Shown: positions 37,088-45,749, counted from the stretch's first letter. The stretch is 64,000 nucleotides of DNA from Psychroflexus salarius (GCF_900129035.1 NZ_FQTW01000010.1:17420-81419); one strand, 5' to 3'. The notes: generated by a model not told the origin, from the letters alone. Numbers and translations: made by a program.

Positions 37088-38534
37088 AATTGTTAGCTTT
37101 ACTATAATTGCAATATACAGCTTTGCACTCCTGCAAATATTTATTTATAGTATCGCACAATTACAACTATTAGTCAGTTACGTTAAAAATCGGCATAAAC
37201 AACCAAAGACAAGAGCATACAAAACCTGGCCACAAGTCACTATACAACTACCAATATATAATGAGGCTTATGTTGTTGAACGACTTATCAATAATATCAT
37301 AAACTTAGATTACCCAAAACATTTGCTTGAAATACAAGTATTAGATGACTCTACAGATACTTCAGTTTATACGACAAGTAAACTTATTAATCAATATAAA
37401 ACCCAAGGTTTTGATATTAAGCACCACAAAAGAAAATCACGAACGGGATTCAAGGCAGGTGCTTTAAAAGAAGGTTTAGAAGTTGCAAAAGGCGAATTTA
37501 TAGCTGTGTTTGATGCCGACTTTTTACCTAAAGAAGACTGGCTTAAAATAACATTACCTCATTTTTATCATGGCCAAGTTGGTGTTGTGCAAACCCGTTG
37601 GGGACATCTCAACCGAAATACTAATTTACTCACTAAAATACAGGCTTTTGCTTTAGACTTTCATTTTACGATAGAACAAGTCGGAAGAAACCAAGCTAAA
37701 CATTTTATCAATTTTAATGGTACTGCTGGTATTTGGCGGAAATCTTGTATTTATGATGCCGGGAATTGGCAAGGCGATACGCTAACTGAAGATTTAGATT
37801 TAAGTTATCGCGCTCAATTAAAAGACTGGAAGTTTGTTTATTTAAAAGATGTTGTTACACCAGCCGAACTTCCAGCTATTATGAGTGCTGCAAGATCTCA
37901 GCAATTTAGATGGAACAAAGGTGCAGCCGAAAACTTCAGCAAAAACTTTTTTAATGTTTTAAAAAGTTCAAACACTTCGCTAGGTTCAAAATTTCATAGC
38001 TTTTATCACTTATTGAACAGCAGTTTATTTCTATTAATTTTATTAATCGCTGTACTTAGTATTCCGATACTATACATCAAATCTTTTTTTCCAGAACTCA
38101 AGTTGATTTTTTATGCTTTAAGCGTGTTTGGTATTAGTAGCCTTTTCTTTTTAATTGCTTATTGGTACAGTTTTAAAGAGCTTTATGGTAAAAGCATTTA
38201 CAGTTTTTTTAAATTTCTAGGGCTTTTTATTTTATTTTTTTCGGTGGCTATGGGTTTATCTTTACATAATAGTATCGCCGTCTTAGAAGGGCATTTCAAA
38301 AAGAAATCAGCTTTTATAAGAACACCTAAACTCAATAATATACTTCAAGGAAACACTTATGTTACAAGACCGATTAATTGGGTGAATTTTGTAGAGTTAT
38401 TCTTATTTTTATACTTTGCCTTTGGAGTTTATAGTGCTTTTAAAGTTGATGATTTTGGTTTAATTATTTTTCATTTGATGCTATTTGTTGGTTTTGGATT
38501 TGTATTTTACAAGTCTGTCTTATCTAAATATTAG
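37074..38534 (+). CDS. Processive GT2 glycosyltransferase (cellulose synthase/glucomannan synthase-like)
   Basis: A 486-residue membrane glycosyltransferase: one N-terminal helix, a cytoplasmic GT2 domain and several C-terminal helices. The CesA-type motifs are present: VLDDSTDTS, DADFLP (DxD), DTLTEDLDLSYRA (TED) and QQFRWNKG (QxxRW), which indicate a processive or membrane-coupled transferase. I use the ATG at 37074; a TTG start 18 bases upstream is possible. It overlaps the end of the preceding GT2 gene by 14 bases, as expected for a glycan operon. Confidence 0.87.
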   Translation: MLLNKIVSFTIIAIYSFALLQIFIYSIAQLQLLVSYVKNRHKQPKTRAYKTWPQVTIQLPIYNEAYVVERLINNIINLDYPKHLLEIQVLDDSTDTSVYTTSKLINQYKTQGFDIKHHKRKSRTGFKAGALKEGLEVAKGEFIAVFDADFLPKEDWLKITLPHFYHGQVGVVQTRWGHLNRNTNLLTKIQAFALDFHFTIEQVGRNQAKHFINFNGTAGIWRKSCIYDAGNWQGDTLTEDLDLSYRAQLKDWKFVYLKDVVTPAELPAIMSAARSQQFRWNKGAAENFSKNFFNVLKSSNTSLGSKFHSFYHLLNSSLFLLILLIAVLSIPILYIKSFFPELKLIFYALSVFGISSLFFLIAYWYSFKELYGKSIYSFFKFLGLFILFFSVAMGLSLHNSIAVLEGHFKKKSAFIRTPKLNNILQGNTYVTRPINWVNFVELFLFLYFAFGVYSAFKVDDFGLIIFHLMLFVGFGFVFYKSVLSKY

Positions 38535-38539
38535 AATAG

Positions 38540-39946
38540 TTGAAGTTGCTCAACTCACATATTTACAGCCTATTGTTAAAAGTGTTGTTACACCTATTAT
38601 TCTTGTCAGGAATTATTTTCTTAAACCAAACCGAACGTCATGAGCATTTTCAGTTAATCGGTATATACTTAAGTGCATTTACATTGCTATTTATTTTGAT
38701 TAAATATCAAAAAAGCAGTTTTTTTGAATTAATTATTTTAAGCTTAGCCTCTCGCCTATTACTTTGGGACTATTTCCCAGCCTTGTCTCAAGATTTCTAC
38801 AGATTTATTTGGGATGGTATGCTCAACGCAAAAGGCTTTAATGTTTATGTCAATTTACCTCAAACACTCTGGGAGAATTTTAGTATTGAACACAACCAAT
38901 TTACTGAAACACTATATCGTAAAATGGGGAAATTAAGTGCTCACAATTACACTAATTATCCGCCATTTGCACAACTTATTTACACCTTACTTTATAAAAT
39001 TTGTGGAGAAAATATTACAACTTACATCTACGGTTTACGCATAGTTAATTGGCTCGCTGAAATAGGTATTTTTTGGTTCATGTGGCAATTGATGAGGCAC
39101 TTCAAAATCAATTTAAAATCTATTTTTTGGTTAATTTTAAACCCATTAATTTTATTAGAACTAACAGGAAACCTTCATTTTGAAGCCGTTATGCTATGCT
39201 TCTTTCTTGGGTTTTTATACTTCTTTTTAGTCAAAAAACGCTATTACTTATCAATACTTCTATTGTCACTTTCTATTGTTTCAAAACTATTACCCTTAAT
39301 TATTTTACCGCTTATTTTAAGCTATCGCTATCATAAGAATTTGCGTATATCAATTTTAAAAGGTTTATTTCTTTGCAGCCAAACGCTTATTTTAAGTTTA
39401 ATTAGCTACCTTTATTTTGTTGACCAGCAACTAATTAGCAGTTATAGTGAAAGCCTAGGTCTTTGGTTTTCTACATTTGAATTTAATGCCTCTATATATT
39501 ATGTACTCAGAGAAATAGGTTATTGGATGGTTGGTTATAATGCTATTGCATTTATCGGAAAGTTACTTGCGGCAGTAATCTTTTTTACTGTGATGTGTAT
39601 TAGTTTTTGGAAATATAAACAAAATAAAGCTGAAGAATTTCTCAAGAAAATGAGTGTAATTTTTTTAATTTATTTTTTGTTAGCTACGACCGTACATCCT
39701 TGGTATTTAATACTTCCACTTTCTTTGGGTATCATCAATAGGAATTTTTTAACCAAACAACTACTGTTGATTTGGAGTGCTACGATTATATTGAGTTATA
39801 TCAGCTATAAAACTGAAATAGTAAAAGAACCAACAATAATACTAATTGTAGAATACAGTTTAATATATCTAATAATATTAAAGTATTTATTTCTTAGGCT
39901 TAGAAAGAGACTTAACACCAGCTACAGCGCCAACACCAAGACCTAG
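38540..39946 (+). CDS. GT-C (GT87-like) polytopic mannosyltransferase-like protein (TTG start)
   Basis: A 468-residue protein with about ten to twelve hydrophobic helices. The luminal loop motif SQDFYRFIWDGMLNAKGFNV with the acidic WDG segment (about residues 83-100), followed by NYPPFAQLIYTLL, is typical of polyprenol-phosphate-sugar-dependent GT-C enzymes (DUF2029/GT87). The start is TTG at 38540, since the first internal ATG would remove the N-terminal helices. It lies five bases after the CesA-like gene and likely uses the lipid-linked sugar made by the first GT2. Its last 60 bases overlap a convergent small gene. Confidence 0.78.
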   Translation: MKLLNSHIYSLLLKVLLHLLFLSGIIFLNQTERHEHFQLIGIYLSAFTLLFILIKYQKSSFFELIILSLASRLLLWDYFPALSQDFYRFIWDGMLNAKGFNVYVNLPQTLWENFSIEHNQFTETLYRKMGKLSAHNYTNYPPFAQLIYTLLYKICGENITTYIYGLRIVNWLAEIGIFWFMWQLMRHFKINLKSIFWLILNPLILLELTGNLHFEAVMLCFFLGFLYFFLVKKRYYLSILLLSLSIVSKLLPLIILPLILSYRYHKNLRISILKGLFLCSQTLILSLISYLYFVDQQLISSYSESLGLWFSTFEFNASIYYVLREIGYWMVGYNAIAFIGKLLAAVIFFTVMCISFWKYKQNKAEEFLKKMSVIFLIYFLLATTVHPWYLILPLSLGIINRNFLTKQLLLIWSATIILSYISYKTEIVKEPTIILIVEYSLIYLIILKYLFLRLRKRLNTSYSANTKT

Positions 39947-40114
39947 TAACAAAAAAGTATTGATGGGTAGCGGAACATCATCTGTGTTAGAGCCTGAACC
40001 ATCTTCTGTGCCATCTGGTGGCGGTGGTGGTGTTGTTCCACCGCCTGGTTGAGCTTGAACAACATTTGTTGAAACTAAACCAAGGATTATTAAAATTAAA
40101 TAAAACTTTTTCAT
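39887..40114 (-). CDS. Small exported protein with CTERM-like tail
   Basis: A 75-residue protein: signal peptide (residues 1-21, ending VVQA), a low-complexity Gly/Pro/Asp-rich middle (PPPPPDG), then VPLPINTFLLLGLGVGAVAG followed by a basic tail KSLSKPKK. A proline-containing motif, a single hydrophobic helix and basic residues at the extreme C-terminus resemble the short CTERM-type sorting signals (PEP/PID-CTERM) of Bacteroidota. It converges on the GT-C gene with a 60-base overlap. Similar tails occur at 53701-53796 and at the window's right edge. Confidence 0.65.
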   Translation of the reverse strand: MKKFYLILIILGLVSTNVVQAQPGGGTTPPPPPDGTEDGSGSNTDDVPLPINTFLLLGLGVGAVAGVKSLSKPKK

Positions 40115-40184
40115 AAATTGGATGTCATCTAGATTAATGCAAATATATAAATAAAATTTTAATCATTAAATTTGAAAATAAAAA

Positions 40185-40886
40185 ATGAAATACTTTCTCT
40201 ATCTACTTTTTATACTAACTACCAGTTATGCAAGCGCTCAGATACAAATTTCAGTTCAACTTACCGATAATAAACATGTGGAAGTTGATGGTAACAAAAC
40301 TTCAATAAAAGATTTAACTCAAGTTATCAAGGCTTTTATAAAATCGCAAGATGAAAATGAATTAGTCAGTGCAAATATTGAAGTCGACAATACTTCAACA
40401 GATAGTTTAATTGAAGTTGTTAAAAATGAGTTTAAAAAAACTGAAGTCGATATCTTAAATATTCAGCGTTCTTCTATCTCTAATTTTTCGTCTAACTCTC
40501 CTGTGACTAAAGCCATGATTACACAATACAATACGCTTGTAAAAACCTGGAAAAACACGCCAGAAGCTAATCGTTACTACAGGGAAATTGAACTTGATTT
40601 TGTAAAAAATATGTATAAAAAAATGACCTTTAAACAACAGGTTAATGCAGAAAAATTACCTGGTTTTTTACCTATTTTTAATCAGAAGCCCAACACAAAA
40701 CCTATTGAACAATTTAAGTTTGAGCAATGGATTTTTGACGAAAGTTTCCTTATTAAAATAAATGGTCAAGCTATTTCTAAAAAAGAATTACAAGCCTATC
40801 AAGCTTCTGATTTTGATGCTTTTTACATTGAAAGACGCATTATTAATGAAGAAAAAAAATCAATTATTAACCTTATAAAACCTTAA
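40185..40886 (+). CDS. Exported protein with ExbD-like segment
   Basis: A 233-residue protein with a signal peptide (residues 1-19, SYASAQ). Residues about 25-95 (VQLTDNKHVEVDGNKTSIKD to TEVDILNIQRSS) follow the fold pattern of the ExbD/TolR periplasmic domain: value-setting strand, helix, then VSANIEVDNTS with a second helix. The usual ExbD membrane anchor is replaced by a cleavable signal. The C-terminal part is unrecognised. It converges on the MutS-like gene with a four-base overlap. Function is uncertain. Confidence 0.5.
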   Translation: MKYFLYLLFILTTSYASAQIQISVQLTDNKHVEVDGNKTSIKDLTQVIKAFIKSQDENELVSANIEVDNTSTDSLIEVVKNEFKKTEVDILNIQRSSISNFSSNSPVTKAMITQYNTLVKTWKNTPEANRYYREIELDFVKNMYKKMTFKQQVNAEKLPGFLPIFNQKPNTKPIEQFKFEQWIFDESFLIKINGQAISKKELQAYQASDFDAFYIERRIINEEKKSIINLIKP

Positions 40887-42643
40887 GTAATGGCCATTTT
40901 CTTCATTAAAAATGAAGCATTCATATTTTGGCAAACGCCAGGTTTTAGTTGATAATCAAAATTAAGTTCATCGTCTAAAATTTCAGCGTCGAAATGATAG
41001 TTAAACAAGCTTGTATTTTCTTCAGCTAAATCGCATAAGCTAATATCGTGAGTTGCTATAATACCAACACTTGAGGTTTGGTTTAACTTCTGAATAAATT
41101 TCTGAGAACCTTCAGCTTTATCTTTAGAATTAGTACCCTTTAAGATTTCATCTAAAATAATAAAGTAAGCTTGGTCTTTTATTGTATCGATAATAAATTT
41201 CAATCGAGATAATTCGGCATAAAAATAAGAAGATTCATCTTGAAGAGAATCGGCTGTTCGCATACTTGTAATTACCGGAATGGGTTTGTAAATAGCATGG
41301 CTAGCACTTACTGGCAAGCCTAAATTAGACATAACAATTTGTAAACCAACAGTTCTTAAAAAGGTGCTTTTACCTGCCATATTTGCTCCTGTAACAATCC
41401 AAAAATGATGGTTATGAAGCTCAAAACTATTGGTAACTGCTTCATTTTTTGGTATTAAAGGATGAACAGCGTCTTTAGATTTTAAAATAGTATGACCTGT
41501 TTCTGTTAATTGTGGGTAAGTATAATGAGGATGATTATAAGCAAAGTTAGCTAAGCTATTATAAGCGTCAAAATTGCTAATACTTGTTAACCACTGCTCT
41601 ACCTTATAGCCATGACTTTTTATCCAGCCTTCTAATTTATAACCGTAACGTAAGTCCCACAATAAAAACGCATTTAAAACAACGCCTAACAACATATTAT
41701 TTCGCTGTTCAAAACCATCAACCATTTTATTAAATTGACCTATTAAGTCTGAAACATTTTGCTGCTCTGATGCTACATTAGATTGAAAATGCTTCAGTAA
41801 ATCTGCATTAAAACTTTCGTTTTCAATTAAATGTACCACATTTTGCTGGTTGGCAAAATAAGTTTGAATTTGATTGATTTGAGATGAAAATGCGCTGACC
41901 TTTTTTACGTAAAGACCTGTAATAACTAAACCAATTAATGCCCACAAACCAAACTGACTCAACTTTATGTAATCTAAGAAATAAGCTGCTGTAACTAGAA
42001 TTGAAAGCACTGCAAATACATTTGGTAACCATCGCATCAATTTTGGAATAAATGCTGTATGATTTTTAAAAAAATTAACAATCGCATGGTTTGAAACCTC
42101 TTGTTGAACTGCATCAGCTTCTGCCGTGAATTGTTGCCTAAATTCAATTTTTTTTGCTAGATCTTTAATGGCCGCTTGTTTTTCAGAAATATCACAATAG
42201 TCATTACTTAAAATTAAGTCTGCCAATTTACTTTCACCTTCATTGGTTGCTGTTCGGTTTATAAATTGAAAAAAACTGCGATCACCAAACATATCTAAAT
42301 CGGCACTAAAAACATGCTGATCATCTTTGTAAACTTCACCATTTTTAAACATTGAAACATCGCCGTTAAGCGCTTTTAATTCATTTTCATTAATTGTAAT
42401 TAAGCGCTTAACAATGGTTTTTTTATGCTTTATATTTTGATGCCTTGAAACCAATACCACAAAAGCAATAATACTTAACAATAAGGTCGCTACCATAAAT
42501 TTTACTTCACCCCAAAACCAAAATAAGGCGGCGATTGTCAGCAAAAAGACAGCAATACGAATAAGGCTAGATTGTAATAGCTTTTTATTTAAATGACGCT
42601 GTGTCTTTAAATGCTGATTTATATGGTTTTTGTAGATATTCAT
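40883..42643 (-). CDS. Membrane-anchored MutS-family ATPase
   Basis: A 586-residue protein with the C-terminal MutS ATPase domain: Walker A GANMAGKSTFLRTVG (about residue 420), a SLQDESSYFYAEL segment, and Walker B ILDEILKGTNSKDKAEGS. The N-terminal DNA mismatch-recognition domains of MutS are missing. Instead there are two membrane helices near residues 25-65 and another pair near 205-250, so the ATPase is tied to the membrane. This is a known but uncharacterised Bacteroidota group; a classical mismatch repair role is unlikely. Confidence 0.8.
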   Translation of the reverse strand: MNIYKNHINQHLKTQRHLNKKLLQSSLIRIAVFLLTIAALFWFWGEVKFMVATLLLSIIAFVVLVSRHQNIKHKKTIVKRLITINENELKALNGDVSMFKNGEVYKDDQHVFSADLDMFGDRSFFQFINRTATNEGESKLADLILSNDYCDISEKQAAIKDLAKKIEFRQQFTAEADAVQQEVSNHAIVNFFKNHTAFIPKLMRWLPNVFAVLSILVTAAYFLDYIKLSQFGLWALIGLVITGLYVKKVSAFSSQINQIQTYFANQQNVVHLIENESFNADLLKHFQSNVASEQQNVSDLIGQFNKMVDGFEQRNNMLLGVVLNAFLLWDLRYGYKLEGWIKSHGYKVEQWLTSISNFDAYNSLANFAYNHPHYTYPQLTETGHTILKSKDAVHPLIPKNEAVTNSFELHNHHFWIVTGANMAGKSTFLRTVGLQIVMSNLGLPVSASHAIYKPIPVITSMRTADSLQDESSYFYAELSRLKFIIDTIKDQAYFIILDEILKGTNSKDKAEGSQKFIQKLNQTSSVGIIATHDISLCDLAEENTSLFNYHFDAEILDDELNFDYQLKPGVCQNMNASFLMKKMAIT

Positions 42644-42674
42644 AGGTTTAAATATTTTTTCAAAAATAGCCGAA

Positions 42675-43469
42675 TTGAAAAGGTTTTACTTATTTTTATT
42701 GTATAAATCTAAAAGTTTGGATGAATATAAAACCTACTTAAGTTTACTAAAAGAAAAATCTCAAGTCAATGACGCTGAAATCAAAGCCTTGATTGAAGAG
42801 TATAAAGCAACTGAAAGGTTTAGTATTGCTTCAAAAACCTTATTCTATATCCTCAACCTCAACACACAGCATTATGAATTCATCAATAAACATGCATATA
42901 ATTTAACAGGTGTAAATCCAGAAGATTTTAAGGAGAATGGAACCAAAATATTACCAGAAATTATCTATTATTCAGACTATAAATTATTGGTCAACCAAGT
43001 GTTTCCAAAATTGCAAAACTGTTTTTTAGAACTTAATGAAGCGCAGCAAAAAAGCGCTGTGTTTGAACTTTACTATAGATTTATAAATAAAGTTTCAAAC
43101 AGTCTAGAACCTGTTGTTGAATACAGCTCTTATGCAGCTTTCGATAAAAGCTTCAAACCTAAAATTTCAACTGGAATTATATTAAAATCTAGCCATAAAT
43201 ACCAAGGTGTAAGAGGAATTTTACGTGCTAAGAAAGATGGTGAGATGAAAGATTTATGCGACCATAGAACTTCTTTAGAAAAAGAGCAATTAAGTAAACG
43301 TCAAATTGAAATTATTGAGCTAGTATGTCAAGGCTACACAAAATCTGAAGTTGCCGATAAATTACACCTTGCCAAAGGCACCATTCACTCTCACGTTAAA
43401 AACATTTACCATAAATTAAACCTCAAAAATCAAGCTGAATTATTTCAATTTAAAGATAATTACCTCTAA
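42675..43469 (+). CDS. LuxR-type transcriptional regulator with PAS-like N-terminus (TTG start)
   Basis: A 264-residue regulator. The last 60 residues form a LuxR/NarL helix-turn-helix (LSKRQIEIIELVCQGYTKSE, then VADKLHLAKGTIHSHVKNIY), and the N-terminal 180 residues look like a PAS-type sensor (TLFYILNLNTQHYEFINKHA). No receiver domain is present, so it does not look like a standard two-component response regulator. The frame has no ATG near its beginning; TTG at 42675 is the first option, with TTG codons at 42702 and 42717 as alternatives. It is followed by a palindrome and a lipoprotein gene. Confidence 0.8.
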   Translation: MKRFYLFLLYKSKSLDEYKTYLSLLKEKSQVNDAEIKALIEEYKATERFSIASKTLFYILNLNTQHYEFINKHAYNLTGVNPEDFKENGTKILPEIIYYSDYKLLVNQVFPKLQNCFLELNEAQQKSAVFELYYRFINKVSNSLEPVVEYSSYAAFDKSFKPKISTGIILKSSHKYQGVRGILRAKKDGEMKDLCDHRTSLEKEQLSKRQIEIIELVCQGYTKSEVADKLHLAKGTIHSHVKNIYHKLNLKNQAELFQFKDNYL

Positions 43470-43473
43470 AAAT

Positions 43474-43489
43474 TACCACTATTGTGGTA
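43474..43489. promoter_or_regulatory. Palindrome after the LuxR-type regulator, possible operator
   Basis: TACCAC-TATT-GTGGTA, a 6-bp inverted repeat with four-base spacer, only five bases after the regulator stop. It is not followed by a T-run, so it is more like a protein-binding site than a terminator. It lies upstream of the lipoprotein gene. Confidence 0.35.
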
Positions 43490-43547
43490 TTGTATGTGAA
43501 GCCCAATACGCTTAGATTTGATAAATATTACCAATTTATTATTTAAT

Positions 43548-43591
43548 AATCGGGTGTAAATTTCATGAGGGCTAATTATTTACACCCGATT
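43548..43591. promoter_or_regulatory. Perfect 14-bp stem-loop upstream of the lipoprotein gene
   Basis: AATCGGGTGTAAAT (43548-43561) and its exact complement (43578-43591) enclose a 16-base loop. No useful T-run follows. It ends 14 bases before the ATG at 43606, so it would lie in the leader and could limit translation or stabilise the transcript. Confidence 0.5.
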
Positions 43592-43605
43592 TAAATATGT
43601 GTATT

Positions 43606-45048
43606 ATGAATAAACTGAGCTATTTATTATTTGCTTTATTAGGTGTAAGCTGCCAAACAGAATCTCAAAACTATTGGTCAAGATATCATGACGAACCAGT
43701 AAAAACAGAGACTATACGTTCAACTACAAAAGACTTTGAACCAACAAATCAATTTCAAACCAAAGTCTCCTATTACCCCAATGGTTTAATTAAAAGTGAA
43801 TTCAGTCAAGATCAATATCGAGAAACGAGTCGATATTTTATTTATAAAAGCGACACTTTACATTCTATACTTAGCAAAATTAAGTCTAATGACATGGTTA
43901 ACTATGAATTAGAAGAAGTCTTGGCCACGTATAAAAATATTTTCCCGTTAAAAACCAATTATCTGAAGGAATACAATCCTTACACTGGAGAAAATAAAGC
44001 CAAACTTAATACTAGAACCTACTCTTATACTAAAGACAATAGTATTAAGCAAATCCTTACAACTGAAGACCAAGATAATGACAAGTACTTTACAGATTAT
44101 AAAATAAACTATAAGAAAGGTCATATTTCTTCTTCTAAATTTAAAATGTACAAAACAAGACATTCAGCAGATACAGTTGTAGAATTTGAAGAAGTCTCTG
44201 ATTATAAATACATCAAACAATCTAAAGCTGGTCCAAAAAACTACATCCGAATAACACAAAATGACACTTTTTACCTTAATAGTGACTACACATTATTTCC
44301 TAAACAAGTGCTCAAAAATCCAGAAGTCAATTACATCAAATTAGAAGGTATCCTAAGCTATTATCTAGACGATTTACATAACAAAGCTATTTCTGAAGAA
44401 ACCTATTCTATCGTTAATAACAAGATTAAAAAATTAAATACCAATAATGATTCGAGCCTTATAAGTCCTCGTGCCTTAAAATCTCAAAACTGGTTTATAC
44501 AACGATTTTACACAAACTATATCGATTGGCTTATTGAAGAGAATAACTTCTCGAAATTTTACAGTGTTTTTGATGATGTTAATGAGCAATCACGATTTTT
44601 TGATGCAAAAGACTTAGATCAACTTAGATTTACAGCCTTCTCTGTTGCTAGAAAGGATAACAGATACAACTTAGCTAAAACCTATTTTGAGCCTATTTAC
44701 AAGGAGACTACAAAAAAAGAAAAACTAAGATTTGAAGATATGTACGTCATAGCTCTAATGGCCCAAACCAAAGCTAATTTAGATGAAAAAAATGAGGCAA
44801 TAGGAGATTTAAATATCATTAAAAGCTTTAAGAAAGAACAATCATCATTAGTAGAAGATTATAAACGAGAACTTGATTTATTAATTGCAGGAATTCAATA
44901 TGAACTCGGTAACATAAAGTTGGCTAAAGCCATTGTAACTGATAATATTGAGTATTATTCACCAAAAGAAGGTGAAGATGAGTTTAGCATTAATTATGAA
45001 GCCTTAATGAAAAATGAAAGGCTACTTGAAAAAATAAACAATCAATAA
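43606..45048 (+). CDS. Hypothetical lipoprotein with MORN-like and helical C-terminal regions
   Basis: A 480-residue lipoprotein: MNKLSYLLFALLGVSC gives a lipobox with Cys16. I start at the ATG at 43606 because the ATG three codons earlier puts extra residues before the basic n-region. The first 200 residues are rich in Tyr and charged strands (KVSYYPNGLIKSEFSQDQY) reminiscent of MORN/YD-like repeats. The last 200 are helical and TPR-like (RKDNRYNLAKTYFEPIYKET). No enzyme motif is present. Its neighbour, the LuxR-type regulator, may control it. Confidence 0.6.
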   Translation: MNKLSYLLFALLGVSCQTESQNYWSRYHDEPVKTETIRSTTKDFEPTNQFQTKVSYYPNGLIKSEFSQDQYRETSRYFIYKSDTLHSILSKIKSNDMVNYELEEVLATYKNIFPLKTNYLKEYNPYTGENKAKLNTRTYSYTKDNSIKQILTTEDQDNDKYFTDYKINYKKGHISSSKFKMYKTRHSADTVVEFEEVSDYKYIKQSKAGPKNYIRITQNDTFYLNSDYTLFPKQVLKNPEVNYIKLEGILSYYLDDLHNKAISEETYSIVNNKIKKLNTNNDSSLISPRALKSQNWFIQRFYTNYIDWLIEENNFSKFYSVFDDVNEQSRFFDAKDLDQLRFTAFSVARKDNRYNLAKTYFEPIYKETTKKEKLRFEDMYVIALMAQTKANLDEKNEAIGDLNIIKSFKKEQSSLVEDYKRELDLLIAGIQYELGNIKLAKAIVTDNIEYYSPKEGEDEFSINYEALMKNERLLEKINNQ

Positions 45049-45416
45049 TTCTCTTTCAACAGCTCGCGCTTCTTCTTAGGCAACTTACTTACTACTAAAT
45101 CGTAACTATGATTAATCAAATGCTTGATGAGACGGTCAGTTAAAGATGTGTCTTGAATTTTAACCGTGTTCCAATGTTTTTTATGCATGTGATAACCTGG
45201 TAACACATGCTCTGGATATTTAGCTCTTAACTCTTGTGCATATTCTGGATCACACTTTACATTCACAGAAAAGTCTTCTTGCTCCCACTTTTTAAGTGAA
45301 GCTAAAGCAAACATTTTACCCATCACTTTAAATACTAATGTATCTTCATCGAATGGAAATTCTTCTGTTGAAGATGCCTTTGCCAAGCAAAACAATCTTA
45401 ATTCTTCTATATTCAT
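45042..45416 (-). CDS. MmcQ/YjbR family protein
   Basis: A small cytoplasmic protein of 124 residues with the MmcQ/YjbR (CyaY-like fold) pattern: MNIEELRLFCLAK, then FDEDTLVFKVMGKMFALASL, NVKCDPEYAQELR, and the end motif YHMHKKHWNTVKI. Family members are called DNA-binding by homology, but the biochemical role is poorly defined. The start is taken at 45416 (MNIEEL), matching the family N-terminus. The 3' end overlaps the lipoprotein gene by seven bases in convergent orientation. Confidence 0.85.
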   Translation of the reverse strand: MNIEELRLFCLAKASSTEEFPFDEDTLVFKVMGKMFALASLKKWEQEDFSVNVKCDPEYAQELRAKYPEHVLPGYHMHKKHWNTVKIQDTSLTDRLIKHLINHSYDLVVSKLPKKKRELLKENY

Positions 45417-45430
45417 TATAAACCAAATAT

Positions 45431-45458
45431 AAAAAAACCTGCCAATTAAGGCAGGTTT
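45431..45458 (-). terminator. Terminator of the small membrane protein gene
   Basis: Nine-bp stem AAACCTGCC (45435-45443) with GGCAGGTTT (45450-45458), six-base loop, and on the minus strand a run of seven T. It follows the 45465-45689 gene. Confidence 0.8.
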
Positions 45459-45464
45459 CACACA

Positions 45465-45689
45465 CTAGAAAATCATGGTTATTAAGATTTTAGTAATTAT
45501 ATAAACAATAAGCACTGATACAACTAATCGTGTTTCTTTAGACCATAATTTATGTTTCCACATTAAATAAACTCCTAACGGAAACAATAAAATTAAGAAT
45601 ACAGCTATTACTGTTGGCTGGCGTAACCACTTTTTTTTAGAATTATAGTATGCTTTTAAATATTCTCGATTCATAAAATCATTAAACAT
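45465..45689 (-). CDS. Small two-helix membrane protein
   Basis: A 74-residue protein with a short polar N-terminus (YYNSKKKWLRQPTV), then two hydrophobic helices around a central basic loop with the PLGVYLMWKHKLWSKE motif, a pattern common in short bacterial membrane proteins of unknown function. The ATG at 45689 is used; an ATG at 45674 (MNREYLK) is an alternative. A terminator follows and one copy of the repeated 32-nt hairpin lies 30 bases upstream. Confidence 0.6.
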   Translation of the reverse strand: MFNDFMNREYLKAYYNSKKKWLRQPTVIAVFLILLFPLGVYLMWKHKLWSKETRLVVSVLIVYIITKILITMIF

Positions 45690-45717
45690 ATAAATTTATG
45701 ACTTTATCTTTTAAAAG

Positions 45718-45749
45718 AATAGGGGAAACCGTATGTCTCCCCTATTTTT
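45718..45749. repeat. Repeated hairpin, copy 1
   Basis: Arms ATAGGGGA and TCCCCTAT (45719-45745) enclose loop AACCGTATGTC, with A/T-rich tails on both sides. A 32-nt identical copy lies at 49337-49368 in the same orientation, so the two flank the BspA-like gene and its tandem repeats. It can act as a bidirectional terminator, but the exact conservation of the loop as well as the stem suggests sequence-specific recognition. Confidence 0.75.
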
